From CAVVFX01 sp963747535 (GTDB taxonomy: Bacteria > Acidobacteriota > Terriglobia > Bryobacterales > Bryobacteraceae), in contig CAVVFX010000006.1 in the NCBI GenBank assembly GCA_963747535.1, forward strand, positions 1,178,001 to 1,242,000: a DNA stretch of 64,000 nucleotides. The letters are read 5' to 3'. The notes under the pieces are model-generated. The model saw only the letters and a list, made by a program, of their open reading frames with translations. It made no database searches and was not told where the DNA came from. Position numbers and translations under genes: made by a program. Below, one piece after another: positions 34,980 to 45,100 of the stretch (the first letter of the stretch is position 1; every line of letters starts with the position of its first letter).

Positions 34980-35660
34980 ATGTATATGAAGCAATTGATA
35001 GCGATCGCGTTTCTGGGCGCCGTTGCCATGCCCGCTCAGTTGGCTGCGCAGCCATTCAACCAACTGACACCGGAAGAACAGAAAGAGGGCTACACTCTGC
35101 TGTTCAACGGCAAGAACTTAGACGGATGGGATGGCGACAAGGTCCTGTGGACCGTGAAAGAGGGCTTAATCACTGGCTGTAGCGACGATCATCCTTTCAA
35201 GGTGAATACGTTCCTGATTTACAAAGACGAATTTGCCGATTTCGAAATGAAGGCGGATGTGCGTTTGCGGAACAACAACAGCGGCATTCAATTCCGCAGC
35301 GTGCATATTCCGGGTCCGGATTGGATTGTCATGGGGTACCAGGCGGACGTGTCGGACGAGCCCGGCCGGGAGGCCTGGGGGAATTTTTACGAGGAGCGGG
35401 GACGCAGCCGCACCATGATGAAGACGCCTGATGAAGGATGGCTCAAGGCGAAGTCCGTGGTCGACATGCACGGCTGGAATCATTACCGGATTCTGGCGCA
35501 GGGTGATCACATCGTGCTCACGCTGAATGGAGTAGTCACCATCGACACGCACGAAGGGAAATCACGCTCGGGCGTGATCGCGCTGCAACTGCACGGCGGA
35601 AAGCCCATGAAGGTGGAATTCAGGGATCTGAAATTGAGAAAGCTTCCGGCGGTTCGATAG
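34980..35660 (+). CDS. Secreted DUF1080 (3-keto-disaccharide hydrolase) domain protein
   Basis: This 226-residue protein has a signal peptide (LIAIAFLGAVAMPAQLAAQ) and a single DUF1080 domain, a concanavalin-like sandwich. Markers are GYTLLFNGKNLDGWDG near residue 37, FEMKADVRLRNNNSGIQFRS and a terminal MKVEFRDLKLRKL. Some members cleave 3-keto-glycosides made by FAD-dependent glucoside 3-dehydrogenases. The neighbouring TIM-barrel protein of the isomerase/epimerase type fits such a route, but no dehydrogenase of that class is adjacent. Two ATGs (34980 and 34986) are possible. Confidence 0.88.
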   Translation: MYMKQLIAIAFLGAVAMPAQLAAQPFNQLTPEEQKEGYTLLFNGKNLDGWDGDKVLWTVKEGLITGCSDDHPFKVNTFLIYKDEFADFEMKADVRLRNNNSGIQFRSVHIPGPDWIVMGYQADVSDEPGREAWGNFYEERGRSRTMMKTPDEGWLKAKSVVDMHGWNHYRILAQGDHIVLTLNGVVTIDTHEGKSRSGVIALQLHGGKPMKVEFRDLKLRKLPAVR

Positions 35661-35703
35661 TAGTTGCCTGCGGCCAGAGGGCTGTTCGTTATATGCTGAT
35701 CAC

Positions 35704-36591
35704 ATGACTCGCCGCACCTGTCTCATGGCCCTGTCGGCGCTCCTTGCCCGCGCGGCCGGCCGTCTTCCCGCCAATAAGAACGTAAAGTGGGCACTCGGCT
35801 CCAACCTGTGGAACTCGTTCCCGTTATGCCCCTTCACCGACATTCTCGACATCATGCGGGATACCGGATTCATTGGTATCCGGTTGACTCAATTCCCCCA
35901 GATCCTCACCAAGTACAAGATTACGGCCGAGCAGATGGAGGCCGAGGTCAACAAGCGCGGACTGCAAGTAATCACCGTGTCTTTCAGCGGCGCGGCCGCG
36001 CATGATCCGGCGCAACACGAGGAGATCATGGTTCGCGCCAAAGACGCGATGAACTATCTCAAGCGGTTCGGAGCCAACCACCTCGTCGTCTTCTCGCCAC
36101 GCCGCGGACAGACGCCGGAGCAGTTTGAGATCGCGTGTAAGTTTTATAACCGGCTCGGGGAAACGGCGAACGAGATGGGCTTCAAAGCGGGATTGCATAA
36201 CCATCTCGGCCAGATGGTGCAGACGCCGGAAGAGATCGACCGGTGCATGGAGCTGACCAATCCCAAGCTGTTCTGGTTCTCCCCTGACACGGCTCACGTC
36301 CACCTGGGCGGCGGCGATGTCCCCGCGATCCTGGAAAAGTATAAGCACCGCCTCATGCTGGCGGATTATAAGGACGCCAAGCGGGCCGGCCTGGCTGCCA
36401 ATTTCCTGCCGAATATCTACGATCTCGGCGATGGCGAGATCGACTTCCCAGCCTGCCATCGCGTGCTGAAAAGTATCTCGTTCCAGGGTTGGATCTGCGT
36501 AGACCTGGACATCGCGCGCAACGGCATCAAGACGAGCTACGAACGCAGTGGAGCGTACGTGGTGAACACGCTAGAGAAGATCTACGTGTAG
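35704..36591 (+). CDS. Sugar phosphate isomerase/epimerase-like TIM barrel protein
   Basis: This 295-residue protein belongs to the AP endonuclease-2/xylose isomerase-like superfamily (PF01261). Residues such as GLHNHLGQMVQTPEEI, WFSPDTAHVHLGGG and DYKDAKRAG fall at the metal-binding strands of the barrel. The N terminus MTRRTCLMALSALLARAAG has a twin arginine and a hydrophobic stretch, so it may be Tat-exported. It follows the DUF1080 gene by 43 bases in the same direction, a pairing often seen in sugar catabolism. The substrate is unknown. Confidence 0.82.
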   Translation: MTRRTCLMALSALLARAAGRLPANKNVKWALGSNLWNSFPLCPFTDILDIMRDTGFIGIRLTQFPQILTKYKITAEQMEAEVNKRGLQVITVSFSGAAAHDPAQHEEIMVRAKDAMNYLKRFGANHLVVFSPRRGQTPEQFEIACKFYNRLGETANEMGFKAGLHNHLGQMVQTPEEIDRCMELTNPKLFWFSPDTAHVHLGGGDVPAILEKYKHRLMLADYKDAKRAGLAANFLPNIYDLGDGEIDFPACHRVLKSISFQGWICVDLDIARNGIKTSYERSGAYVVNTLEKIYV

Positions 36592-36594
36592 CGG

Positions 36595-37536
36595 CTACGC
36601 CATCAGTTCGACGAAGCGTGGAGCGTCCTGGCCCAGCCAGGCGGGATTGGCAGTCGTCGCATCGAAGACCGAAGAGATTTTGAAAGGTTCGTACTCGCCA
36701 TCCAGGGCCGCGGTGCGGGTCTTTTCGAGCATTGCCTGGACTTCCCTGGCGTCCAGCGGCTGGAAGTCTGCGGCGACTCTCAGCGCCTGGTCCAGAATCT
36801 CCATCTTATCGATGCCGGTGATTACCACGGAGGTCGGCAGGTTGAGCGCATAGCGGAGGCACTCGACAGGCGTCACCGTCCGCGACTTCAGAATGACGCC
36901 GTCCGCCATGCTTTTCATGCCGAGGACGGCGGTTCCCTGCGCTACCAGTTCGGGCACCACCAGCTTCTCGAAGCTGCGATAATGCGCGTCCATCAGGTTG
37001 AGGGGCATCTGGACGGTATCGAACTGAAAGCCGTGCTCTCGTGCGACCTCCAGTGCGTGCAGGTGGATGCGTGGATCCTTGTGTCCGGTGAATCCGATGT
37101 AACGGATCTTCCCCGTCTTACGGGCTGCGACGAGAGCGGCATTGGCGCCGTCCGGGTCAAAGATACGATGAGGATCTTCAAAGCGGATTACTTCGTGGTG
37201 CTGCACCAGATCGATGCAGTCGACTTGCAGCCGGCGAAGCGATTCCTCCAACTGGCGATTGGCCTCCTGCTTCGAACGGCCGTCGATCTTGGTCATCAGG
37301 AAGACCTTGTCCCGCAGCCCGTCTTTGAGCGTCCGGCCCATGCGGATCTCGCTTTGCCCGTCGTTGTAATCCCACGAATTGTCGAAGAACGTGATACCGC
37401 CGTCGATCGCGCCCCGCATGATCCGGTCGGCCAGCGAAGCGTCGACGTGCCGCAGTGCGAGGTGAAATCCTCCCAGCCCGATTGCGGATACTTTCTCACC
37501 TGTTCTCCCCAAGGTACGATACAACATTTCCGGCAT
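36595..37536 (-). CDS. Aldo/keto reductase
   Basis: This 313-residue protein is an NAD(P)H-dependent oxidoreductase with a TIM-barrel. The catalytic tetrad is visible: Asp and Tyr in FFDNSWDYNDG, Lys in FLMTKIDGRS and His in CIDLVQHHEV. The C-terminal part (TSVVITGIDKMEILDQALR) is that of the family. The substrate cannot be inferred. It ends 3 bases from the isomerase-like gene in convergent orientation and starts 77 bases from the divergent DUF2127 gene. Confidence 0.9.
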   Translation of the reverse strand: MPEMLYRTLGRTGEKVSAIGLGGFHLALRHVDASLADRIMRGAIDGGITFFDNSWDYNDGQSEIRMGRTLKDGLRDKVFLMTKIDGRSKQEANRQLEESLRRLQVDCIDLVQHHEVIRFEDPHRIFDPDGANAALVAARKTGKIRYIGFTGHKDPRIHLHALEVAREHGFQFDTVQMPLNLMDAHYRSFEKLVVPELVAQGTAVLGMKSMADGVILKSRTVTPVECLRYALNLPTSVVITGIDKMEILDQALRVAADFQPLDAREVQAMLEKTRTAALDGEYEPFKISSVFDATTANPAWLGQDAPRFVELMA

Positions 37537-37613
37537 TCTGCTATTCTCCGATGGATGCTCTGCGTCGATCGTTTTGATGCCCTGAACGGGACATTCGAAT
37601 CAGCAGGAAAGAG

Positions 37614-38111
37614 ATGACCCGTACAATCGCCTCACCACGTCCCCGCCGCAAGGAGAAGAGTACGGCGATACTGCTGGTCATCGGCGTGTTTAAGCTGTTC
37701 AAAGGTGTTCTGCTGCTGTGCGTCGGCATTGGCGCGTTGCGTTTGCTTCACAAGGATGTTGCCGCGGTTGTCATGCATTGGGTCAACGTCCTGCACGTGG
37801 ACCCGGACAACGACTTTATCCATCGCCTGATCGTCCGCGCGTCCGGCGTCAGCGTGAAGCAGTTGAGGGAGATCGGCGCCGGCACGTTTTTCTATTCCGG
37901 CCTGTTCTTGACCGAGGGCACGGGCCTGCTGATGCGGAAACGCTGGGCCGAGTATTTTACAGTGATCTCGACGGCGGTATTCATTCCGCTCGAAGTGTAC
38001 GAGATCTTCCATCGCTTCACCTTTGCGAAGGTATGGGTGTTGGCGGTCAATGCGGCTATCGTGTGGTATCTGGTGATTCGCATCCGCAGCGACCGCTCCG
38101 CAAAGAGCTGA
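37614..38111 (+). CDS. DUF2127 membrane protein
   Basis: This 165-residue protein has about four membrane helices and matches the DUF2127 family (AILLVIGVFKLFKGVLLLC, then RASGVSVKQLREIGAGTFFY and the terminal helix VNAAIVWYLVIRIRS). The role of this family is unknown to me. It lies 48 bases before the Fur-family gene on the same strand. Confidence 0.8.
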   Translation: MTRTIASPRPRRKEKSTAILLVIGVFKLFKGVLLLCVGIGALRLLHKDVAAVVMHWVNVLHVDPDNDFIHRLIVRASGVSVKQLREIGAGTFFYSGLFLTEGTGLLMRKRWAEYFTVISTAVFIPLEVYEIFHRFTFAKVWVLAVNAAIVWYLVIRIRSDRSAKS

Positions 38112-38159
38112 ATGCTGCAGGCTCTGCCTCCCGCTACGGAACGATTACAATAGAAGTTC

Positions 38160-38663
38160 ATGCCCTCCGAAACTCCCCGTGCGAAAGGTGTACGTCTCAC
38201 GCGGCAGCGGCAGATCCTGCTGGACCTGATCGATAAGACCGGCCAGCATCTCGACGCCGAGCGTCTCTTTCTTTTGGCCAGGGAGAAGGATCCCAAGCTG
38301 AACCGCGTCACAGTCTACCGCACGCTCAAGATTCTGAAGCAGGGCGGGCTGGTCGACGAGCTCGACCTCATGCATTACGGCGGCGATCAGCATTACTATG
38401 AAACCCGGCGGAAGGGCGAACACGCGCATGTCATCTGTCTCCGCTGCGGCAAAGTGGAAGAATTCTTTGGTGAGCCGCTCCACAAACTGCGCCGCCAGGT
38501 AGAAGATCACTTCGGCTTTCAGATCGTGCTGGCGAGGACCGAAATCGGCGGCTACTGCTCGCATTGCCAGGCTCTACGCAAGTCGGAAATAGAAATGGCT
38601 GCCGCGGAAGCTCCGGCCGAGAAGGAAATGAAGACCGCAAAGGTGCGAAAATCGGCTGAATGA
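38160..38663 (+). CDS. Fur-family metal or peroxide regulator
   Basis: This 167-residue protein is a Fur-superfamily transcription repressor. The winged-helix domain includes RLTRQRQILLDLIDKTGQHL and KLNRVTVYRTLKILKQGG; the dimerisation domain has HAHVICLRCGKVEEF (CXXC) and the second pair YCSHCQALRK, which hold a structural zinc. The sensed metal or oxidant is not evident; Fur, Zur and PerR share these features. It has a charged C-terminal tail. The stop overlaps the ATG of the phosphatase gene by 4 bases, so the two are probably co-translated. TACAAT at 38146-38151 may be a -10. Confidence 0.88.
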   Translation: MPSETPRAKGVRLTRQRQILLDLIDKTGQHLDAERLFLLAREKDPKLNRVTVYRTLKILKQGGLVDELDLMHYGGDQHYYETRRKGEHAHVICLRCGKVEEFFGEPLHKLRRQVEDHFGFQIVLARTEIGGYCSHCQALRKSEIEMAAAEAPAEKEMKTAKVRKSAE

Positions 38664-40384
38664 GTGAAGGCACAACCCTCAGCGATGCCGCCCGTCCGCC
38701 GGCCCTGGCGCCTGCGTCGTTGATTATTGTCGACCCCAACGGGCAGCGCACCCGCGTGGACCTGACGCCGATCCCTTTCAACATCGGACGGCAGGCGGAA
38801 AACCATCTTGTGGTACGCGACAGCCGTGCTTCCCGAACCCACGCCCGGATTGTTGCCGACAGCGGCCGGTACACCATCGAAGACAACGGCAGCCGCCACG
38901 GGGTATTCGTGAACGGCGAAAAGGTGCTCCGCCGCCCGCTGAAAAGCACCGACCGCATTGACCTGGGCATCTCGGATTCCTATCACTTCTTCTTCGCACT
39001 GAACAGCGATGCCGACAAGCTGTTGCAACCGTCTCAGACGTTCGAGAGTGCCGTGCAATTGAGCGCCGTGCGCGGGAGCGCGGGCGCCGGCCAAAACCTT
39101 CCCAAATTGCGGGCCGTGCTGGAAGTAGCCCGCACGCTGCAACGCTCGTTCTCCCTGGAGGATGTTCTGAATTCGGTGGTAGATGCGGCCCTCGCCGTGA
39201 CCAGCGCCGAACGCGGCTTTCTGTTGTTGAGCGAGGCGGGTGACCTGCACGTCCGCTGCGCTCGCGACAAGTACTGCAAAGCCTTAAATCCCGACGATCT
39301 GCGGGTTCCCAGGCGGGTGATCCATCGCGCCCTGAAGAACCGCCGTGAGCTGCTGGCGATGAACTTCGATCCGACCGCTGGAGACGATCCCGGCAGCAGC
39401 GTGGCCGATCTGGAGCTACGCAGCGTGGTTTGCGTTCCCCTGGTGCGTATTGCCGCGGCCGCCGTCGAGTCTACGCAAAGGCTCACGGTGGAGAGCGAAA
39501 CGGTGGGCGTTCTGTACCTGGACTCCCGTTCCATTACCGCGGATCTCACGGGCGGCAATCGCGAACTGCTCCAGACCCTCGCCATCGAAGCTTCCACTGT
39601 GCTCGAAAACGGGCGCCTGCTGCAGGAAGAGCGGGTGAAGCAGAAGATGGAGGAAGAGCTGAACGTAGCCCGCACCATCCAGCAGAATCTGCTGCCGCGA
39701 TCGTTGCCGGTGACGGGATGGCTGAGGGCTTGCGGCAGCAGCATTTCGTCGCACCAGGTGGGCGGCGACTACTTCGACGTTCTGCCGGTCTCGGAGAGCA
39801 GCTGGGCGATCATCGTGGCCGACGTATCCGGCAAGGGAGTGAGTTCAGCGCTGCTTGCCGCACTGCTGCAAGGAGCCTTCCTGGCTGCGTCGGACGATGC
39901 CGCACACCTCGAGGGCGTGCTGCACCGGATCAACGAATTCCTGAGCGTCCGTCCGGAGGCCGAAAAGTACGCGACGGTATTCTGCGGGCTTCTCCGCCGC
40001 AATAGCGAGGGCGCAGGCGAAGGGATGTACATCAACGCGGGACACTGCGCCCCGATCATCGTGCGTGCCGGAGCGCCGCTGCAGACTCTGGACCCTACCA
40101 CTTTTCCGGTCGGACTGATTGCAGGCGTCGAGTTCAAATGCCAGAGCTTCAGGATGGAGCCCGGTGACAAGCTGGTCGCCTATACCGACGGCGTCACGGA
40201 AGCGCAAAACGGCGCGGGAGAGTTTTTCGGAATCCGACGGCTGAACGAAGTCGCCAAAGCCGACGCGCATTCGTCCGCGGAGGTACTGCATCATGGCATC
40301 CGGGAGGCGGTGGCGGCCTACACGCAGGGAGCTGCGCAATCGGACGACGTCACGCTGCTGGTGCTGGAACTGGCGGGCCGCTAA
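38660..40384 (+). CDS. FHA-GAF-PP2C (SpoIIE-type) serine phosphatase
   Basis: This 574-residue signalling protein has an N-terminal FHA domain (FNIGRQAENHLVVRDSRASR, near residue 35) that reads phosphothreonine, a GAF domain (about 150-310) and a SpoIIE/RsbU-type PP2C phosphatase (about 340-574). The phosphatase metal residues appear in VGGDYFDVLP, IVADVSGKGVSSALL and the terminal SDDVTLLVLEL. Enzymes of this layout usually control anti-sigma factor partners. The ATG overlaps the fur stop, an unusual pairing that suggests a link to metal or oxidant stress. Confidence 0.9.
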   Translation: MSEGTTLSDAARPPALAPASLIIVDPNGQRTRVDLTPIPFNIGRQAENHLVVRDSRASRTHARIVADSGRYTIEDNGSRHGVFVNGEKVLRRPLKSTDRIDLGISDSYHFFFALNSDADKLLQPSQTFESAVQLSAVRGSAGAGQNLPKLRAVLEVARTLQRSFSLEDVLNSVVDAALAVTSAERGFLLLSEAGDLHVRCARDKYCKALNPDDLRVPRRVIHRALKNRRELLAMNFDPTAGDDPGSSVADLELRSVVCVPLVRIAAAAVESTQRLTVESETVGVLYLDSRSITADLTGGNRELLQTLAIEASTVLENGRLLQEERVKQKMEEELNVARTIQQNLLPRSLPVTGWLRACGSSISSHQVGGDYFDVLPVSESSWAIIVADVSGKGVSSALLAALLQGAFLAASDDAAHLEGVLHRINEFLSVRPEAEKYATVFCGLLRRNSEGAGEGMYINAGHCAPIIVRAGAPLQTLDPTTFPVGLIAGVEFKCQSFRMEPGDKLVAYTDGVTEAQNGAGEFFGIRRLNEVAKADAHSSAEVLHHGIREAVAAYTQGAAQSDDVTLLVLELAGR

Positions 40385-40403
40385 CCGCGGGGCTGGCCGC
40401 GGT
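40384..40403. repeat. Short palindromic repeat, copy 1 (partner at 52538-52557)
   Basis: ACCGCGG and CCGCGGT pair over a 6-base loop immediately after the phosphatase stop. A near-identical hairpin (ACCGCGG-GGCAGG-CTGCGGT) lies at 52538-52557. There is no T run, so it is not an ordinary intrinsic terminator. Confidence 0.6.
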
Positions 40404-40472
40404 CCAGAGTTCTCGCTGACTGTGGGCTTCCCCCGCGGGCTGGGAGCGCAATCAGTGAGTTGAGAGACGAGC

Positions 40473-42161
40473 CTATTTCAACAGGTTCAAGCCGTGAACC
40501 TCCAATTCAGGTGCTTCCTCATACTTCAGACGGACTTCCTCCCAGTTCTGGCGCCGAGTACGATGAACCTGTACCCAGGCTGGGAGCAGCAAGGCCAGTA
40601 TCCCCGCGAACAACAGCAGGTTGTAGAGAGCTGCCAGGAGCAGGCTGTGCACCAGTCCCAGCGCTCCGAGAAAACCAAAGGAGGCCAGTATGATCCAAAC
40701 CGGGGTCTTGCCGGGCAGGTGCGAACAGGTGAACGGAAGCTTGTTCCACGAAGAGAAAGTCCACTCGTAGGCGAGTAGCCCCAATACCAGGAACAACGCA
40801 GTCTCGGCTATCGCTCGCCATCCGAGCAGGTGAACCTCCAGCGGCAAGGGGATCAGCAGCAGCGGCGCGGCGCCCCAAATCAGGACGAACCGATCCATCG
40901 CACGCAGCCATTCGACGCGTCCATCGCCTTCCATGATCTGGAATATCCAATTGGCCTTTAAGTCCGTGGGGCGCGAGAAAAGATGCCGCGTTCCGATCAC
41001 CAGGAACAGAAGGGCGAGCAGGTGGTAATAGACGAAATCCGCGGCTGCCACGCGACCAGGTTTGAAGGCGCTATCCATGGCGGCGAAGCCTGACAGCAAA
41101 AGTGCGAAGCCGAGGCCGGCGTAGCCCATCAGGATCATGCGGTGATGGTTGCTGCGTGCCAGCGTCTGCATCATGAAAGCGGCGATGGCCTGCTGTCGCG
41201 GATGACGTGAGAAAGTCAGGCGCCACTTCTTCGTCCACCCGGACCTGCTCTTCATGGAGAGGCCCTCCATCAGCAAAGTGCGATGGCGGCGATAGCTGAT
41301 GAGGTAGCTCAGTAAGGCCACTACGACGGCAATCGCCAGAGCCGTGGCCGCCCGATTCGCCAGCAGGCGCATAGCCGGGTCGCTATCACCGCAGAGCGTC
41401 TGGTACAGGCCCAGAAACCAGACTGGCGGCAGCCACCTTCCCCATTCTGGACGGACGACGACGTTCGTGATCTGGGGCTGAATCGAAAAACTCAGCACGA
41501 TGAGTCCCAACATGAGGCCCACCAGAGACCCTTGTAAGTAGCCGCCGACGCGTCCCAACGCGCGGGGGCGCAGGACGTTCAGAAGAACGCCCTGCAGCGC
41601 TATCAGTCCGAAGAAAAAGAAGCAGCATGCCGCGAGCGATGCGGAGGTGTGCGCGAAAAAGCGAGCGCCGAGCGCGGGTTGGAGCGCCCAGCGGCTGGTT
41701 GAAAGAGCTGGAAAACCGATGCTCGGCAGGAAATTGACGGTGATCAGGGCCGCGGTTGCAACCAGGAGCAGAGCGGTCAATTTGGAGCCGAAGATCTGCC
41801 GTGGGCGCAACGGCAGAGTTCCCAACACACGGTAGTCGGCCAGGTCAGGGAATAGCGCTTGCCATTTCAGGGCAGTCAGGAGGCCGATCAGGGACATCAT
41901 CAACGTGATCAGCCACAGTTCATCAGCCCGGACAGCGTCACGATACGGACCAGGCGAGGCGAGTTTGGAAAGGAGCGTGTATTTGTGGCGTAACGGTCCA
42001 ATCAGGAGAAAGAACCATTGGAAGAACACCGGCAGCGCTCCGATCAATACCGGTAGCATTTCGCCGGGAGAAGTGATCAGTTCGCTGTCAAAGAAGCGGC
42101 GCAGAAAATGGCGCAGCAGTTCGAAGGTGGGACCGTGCGTTTGTTGCAGCCATTGTTTCAT
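40473..42161 (-). CDS. ABC-2-type permease
   Basis: This 562-residue protein has about twelve hydrophobic segments and no ATPase motifs. It resembles ABC-2-type export permeases of large size: LISLLTALKWQALFPDLADY-like N-terminal region with LPLRPRQIFGSKLTALLLVA, the coupling region, and a second set of helices after residue 330. It starts 9 bases after the ATPase-ADOP fusion on the same strand, so the ATPase half of that fusion may energise it. The family call is moderate; it could be another polytopic transporter. Confidence 0.7.
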   Translation of the reverse strand: MKQWLQQTHGPTFELLRHFLRRFFDSELITSPGEMLPVLIGALPVFFQWFFLLIGPLRHKYTLLSKLASPGPYRDAVRADELWLITLMMSLIGLLTALKWQALFPDLADYRVLGTLPLRPRQIFGSKLTALLLVATAALITVNFLPSIGFPALSTSRWALQPALGARFFAHTSASLAACCFFFFGLIALQGVLLNVLRPRALGRVGGYLQGSLVGLMLGLIVLSFSIQPQITNVVVRPEWGRWLPPVWFLGLYQTLCGDSDPAMRLLANRAATALAIAVVVALLSYLISYRRHRTLLMEGLSMKSRSGWTKKWRLTFSRHPRQQAIAAFMMQTLARSNHHRMILMGYAGLGFALLLSGFAAMDSAFKPGRVAAADFVYYHLLALLFLVIGTRHLFSRPTDLKANWIFQIMEGDGRVEWLRAMDRFVLIWGAAPLLLIPLPLEVHLLGWRAIAETALFLVLGLLAYEWTFSSWNKLPFTCSHLPGKTPVWIILASFGFLGALGLVHSLLLAALYNLLLFAGILALLLPAWVQVHRTRRQNWEEVRLKYEEAPELEVHGLNLLK

Positions 42162-42170
42162 GGAGCGGGC

Positions 42171-45100
42171 CTAATCCTGGCGCAACACTACGGCCGGGTC
42201 GACACTCACCGATTTCCGCGCTGGAAGATAGCAGGCAACTACCGCGACCAGCGCCAGCAAAAGCGGCGCTCCGAACAGTACCGTGGGGTCGGACGTGCTC
42301 GTGCTGCTGACGGTGCCGACGCTCGCGTTCATGGCCGCGAGCATGCGCGACGCCGCCCATGCGCCGGCCATACCGACGAGGGTTCCGGCCGCTACCAGGG
42401 CCAGACCCTCCTTCATCACCAGTGCCAGCACGTCCCGATTTACGGCGCCCAACGCCATCCGGATACCGATTTCACGGCTGCGCTGAGCCACGGAATAGGC
42501 CGTAACGCCGGCCAGCCCGACGGACGCGAGAACAATGCCGAAAATCCCAATCAGCCCGTAAGTCCAGGCTGCGACTTGCAGGGGCGCCATGAATTGCCCG
42601 ATTTGGTCGTTCATACTGCGCGAGTTGAACGGAGTGATGCGGCTGTCCATGGCCGATATCTCACGGCGCACTGCCGAGAGGGCGTTCGCTCCGGGCGCTG
42701 CGCGCACCATCAGCGTGATCCCTTGTAGCGAAGGATGGCTGTAGGTGGACGGGCGCAAGGGGAAATACATCGCCGGCCTGGGCTTACCAACTACCAGGCC
42801 CTCGGCCACATTGGCGGCGACGCCGACGACCTCAACAACCTGCACGCCGTTTCCCGCCACCGTGGGGCGGTAATCGAAAGAGCCGGGCAGAATCTTGGGT
42901 GTCGTGAGTATGGCATTGCGAATCTCCAGCAGGCGCCCCACCGGTTCCTGTCCTTCCCACAACTCGCGCGACAGGGCTTCGGTGACGATCACGGCCGTCG
43001 ATTGATCGGTTTCGTCCGAGCCGCGGAACGCCCGGCCGAACAGAATCGGGATGCCGGTGGTTTCGAAATAGTTCTTACCGACTACGTGTTTAACGGCGCG
43101 AACGGTCACGCGTTGCGATGTGATCCCAGATGAAGCAGGGGTGGAGACAGTGACGCCTGTCCCGGGCATCGAGACCGGCACGGTTTCCGTAAGAGTCGCA
43201 GCGGTCACCGAGGGGAGGGTTCGCACACGGTCCAACAGTTTTTCCAGGAACTCCGCGGCCCGTGCGGCGGAATATCCATCCCGTACGGGATCGAGCGCGA
43301 TGGTGTACAGGTTCCTGGGATTGAAGCCCGACTGAATCCCCAGAGTGCTTTGGATACCGATTGACAGCAGCCCGAGGACGACGAGCAGCATGAGTGACAC
43401 GGACACTTGCGTCACGATCAGGATGTTGCGCAAACTAAAGCGGCGATGCGTGCCGAAAAACAGATGGCCGCCTTCCTTCAGAGCTTGTGTCAAATCTGTC
43501 CGCGTAGCCTGGAGGGCGGGCGCGAGGCCGAAAACAATTCCAGTCAATAGCGAGAGGGCGAGTGTCAACAGCAGCACGTGGCCGTCGGGCCGGAAGTCAA
43601 ACGCGACGGGCATGGGGAACGGCATCCGTACCTGGGAACTTAAGGCCATCAGCCAGACCGAGCCAAGAAATCCGATGACGCCGGCAGCGATCGCCACTAC
43701 GGTGCTCTCGGTCAGTAACTGACGAACCAGTCGCGCACGGCTGGCCCCTAGCGCGAGTCGAACCGCAATCTCCCTGCGCCGCCTGGTGGCTCGCGCGAGT
43801 GCCATGTTCGCGACGTTGGCGCACGCGATCAACATAATCAAGACGGCCATGACGGTCAGGAAGGACGTAAAAAAAGGCAAGTCCTGTTTGCGCAGAGGGA
43901 ACAGCTTACCGCCTTCGACCAGCAGTACGCGCCGATCTTTGCGGTTGCTGTCGAGGTCCACGCGCTCCTGTTCAAACTGCCGGGCGACGCCTTCCAGTTC
44001 GGCTTCGGCGCGAGCGCTGGTGACGCCGGGCTGCAAACGCCCCACGACGAAAAACATGTTCGCGTCGCGACGTTCGAGCGCGTGGTCCGCTAATTCCGGC
44101 GCGACGCCGCCGGCTGCCGAAACGGGCATCCAGAGGTCAGCCGGAAAAAGGAACGGGGATGCGCCCAGGAACGCATTCGGGGCTACTCCGATGATCGTGG
44201 AAGGCTGGCCGTTGATCCGCAGGGTCTGGCCGACTACAGACGGATCCGCACCCAGGCGATCGCGCCAGAACCGGTGGCTCACGACAACCGCCGGCGCCTG
44301 TTCATGAGCTTCCTGTGAGGGATTAGGGAAAGCCCCAAACTCGGGGTGGACTCCCAGAGTCGAGAAATAAGACGCACTCACAAGGTGCCCCCACGTCCGT
44401 TCAGTGCTGCCATTGATGGACACAGCAAACGGGACGGGCGCCGCGTAAGCCATGGTCGAAGAGAACAGGTCGCTCTGTTCGCGGAAGCGACGGAAACCAG
44501 GGTATGAAGTTGGGGACTGCAGAGCTACCAGTTCGTCCGGATTCTGGACGATTGGAAGGCGGCGCAGCGCCATGCCGTTCATCTCGCTGAACGCGCAGGT
44601 GGCAATGCAGATGCCCAGACTGAGAGAGAGCAGTGCGACGAGAGTGAAACCGGGAGAGGCGAGGAGTGCGCGCAGTCCGTAGCGTACGTCCTGGCGTAAC
44701 TCGGCGAGGTGCTCCGCTGGAATCCGGACAGCAAGGTCCAGAAACAGTCGCGCCAGACCGAGCGCGCCGTGGCGCCGGCGGATGGGTTCGATCGCGTCTT
44801 CGGTGACTTGCAGCAGTTCCTCACCGTAGGCGTTTTGAAACTCTTGAGGCAGTGCGCCCGCCATGGCATGATATAGCCGCATCCCCTTGGCTGACGGCAC
44901 GGTTTCTCCGGAGGTCATGGTGTGCAGTATCCGATCGGCCACCGCGTCGCTATCCTGCATTTCCGAAAGCTGTGCGAACACCCCTTCGAGAGAAGGCTGG
45001 CTCATTAACTCCTGCAGTCGATTGATGGAATCATAGGCCACCACCTCGCCTTTGCGAAGAATCAGGACATTGGTGCAGACCTTCTCGACGACTTCGAGCA

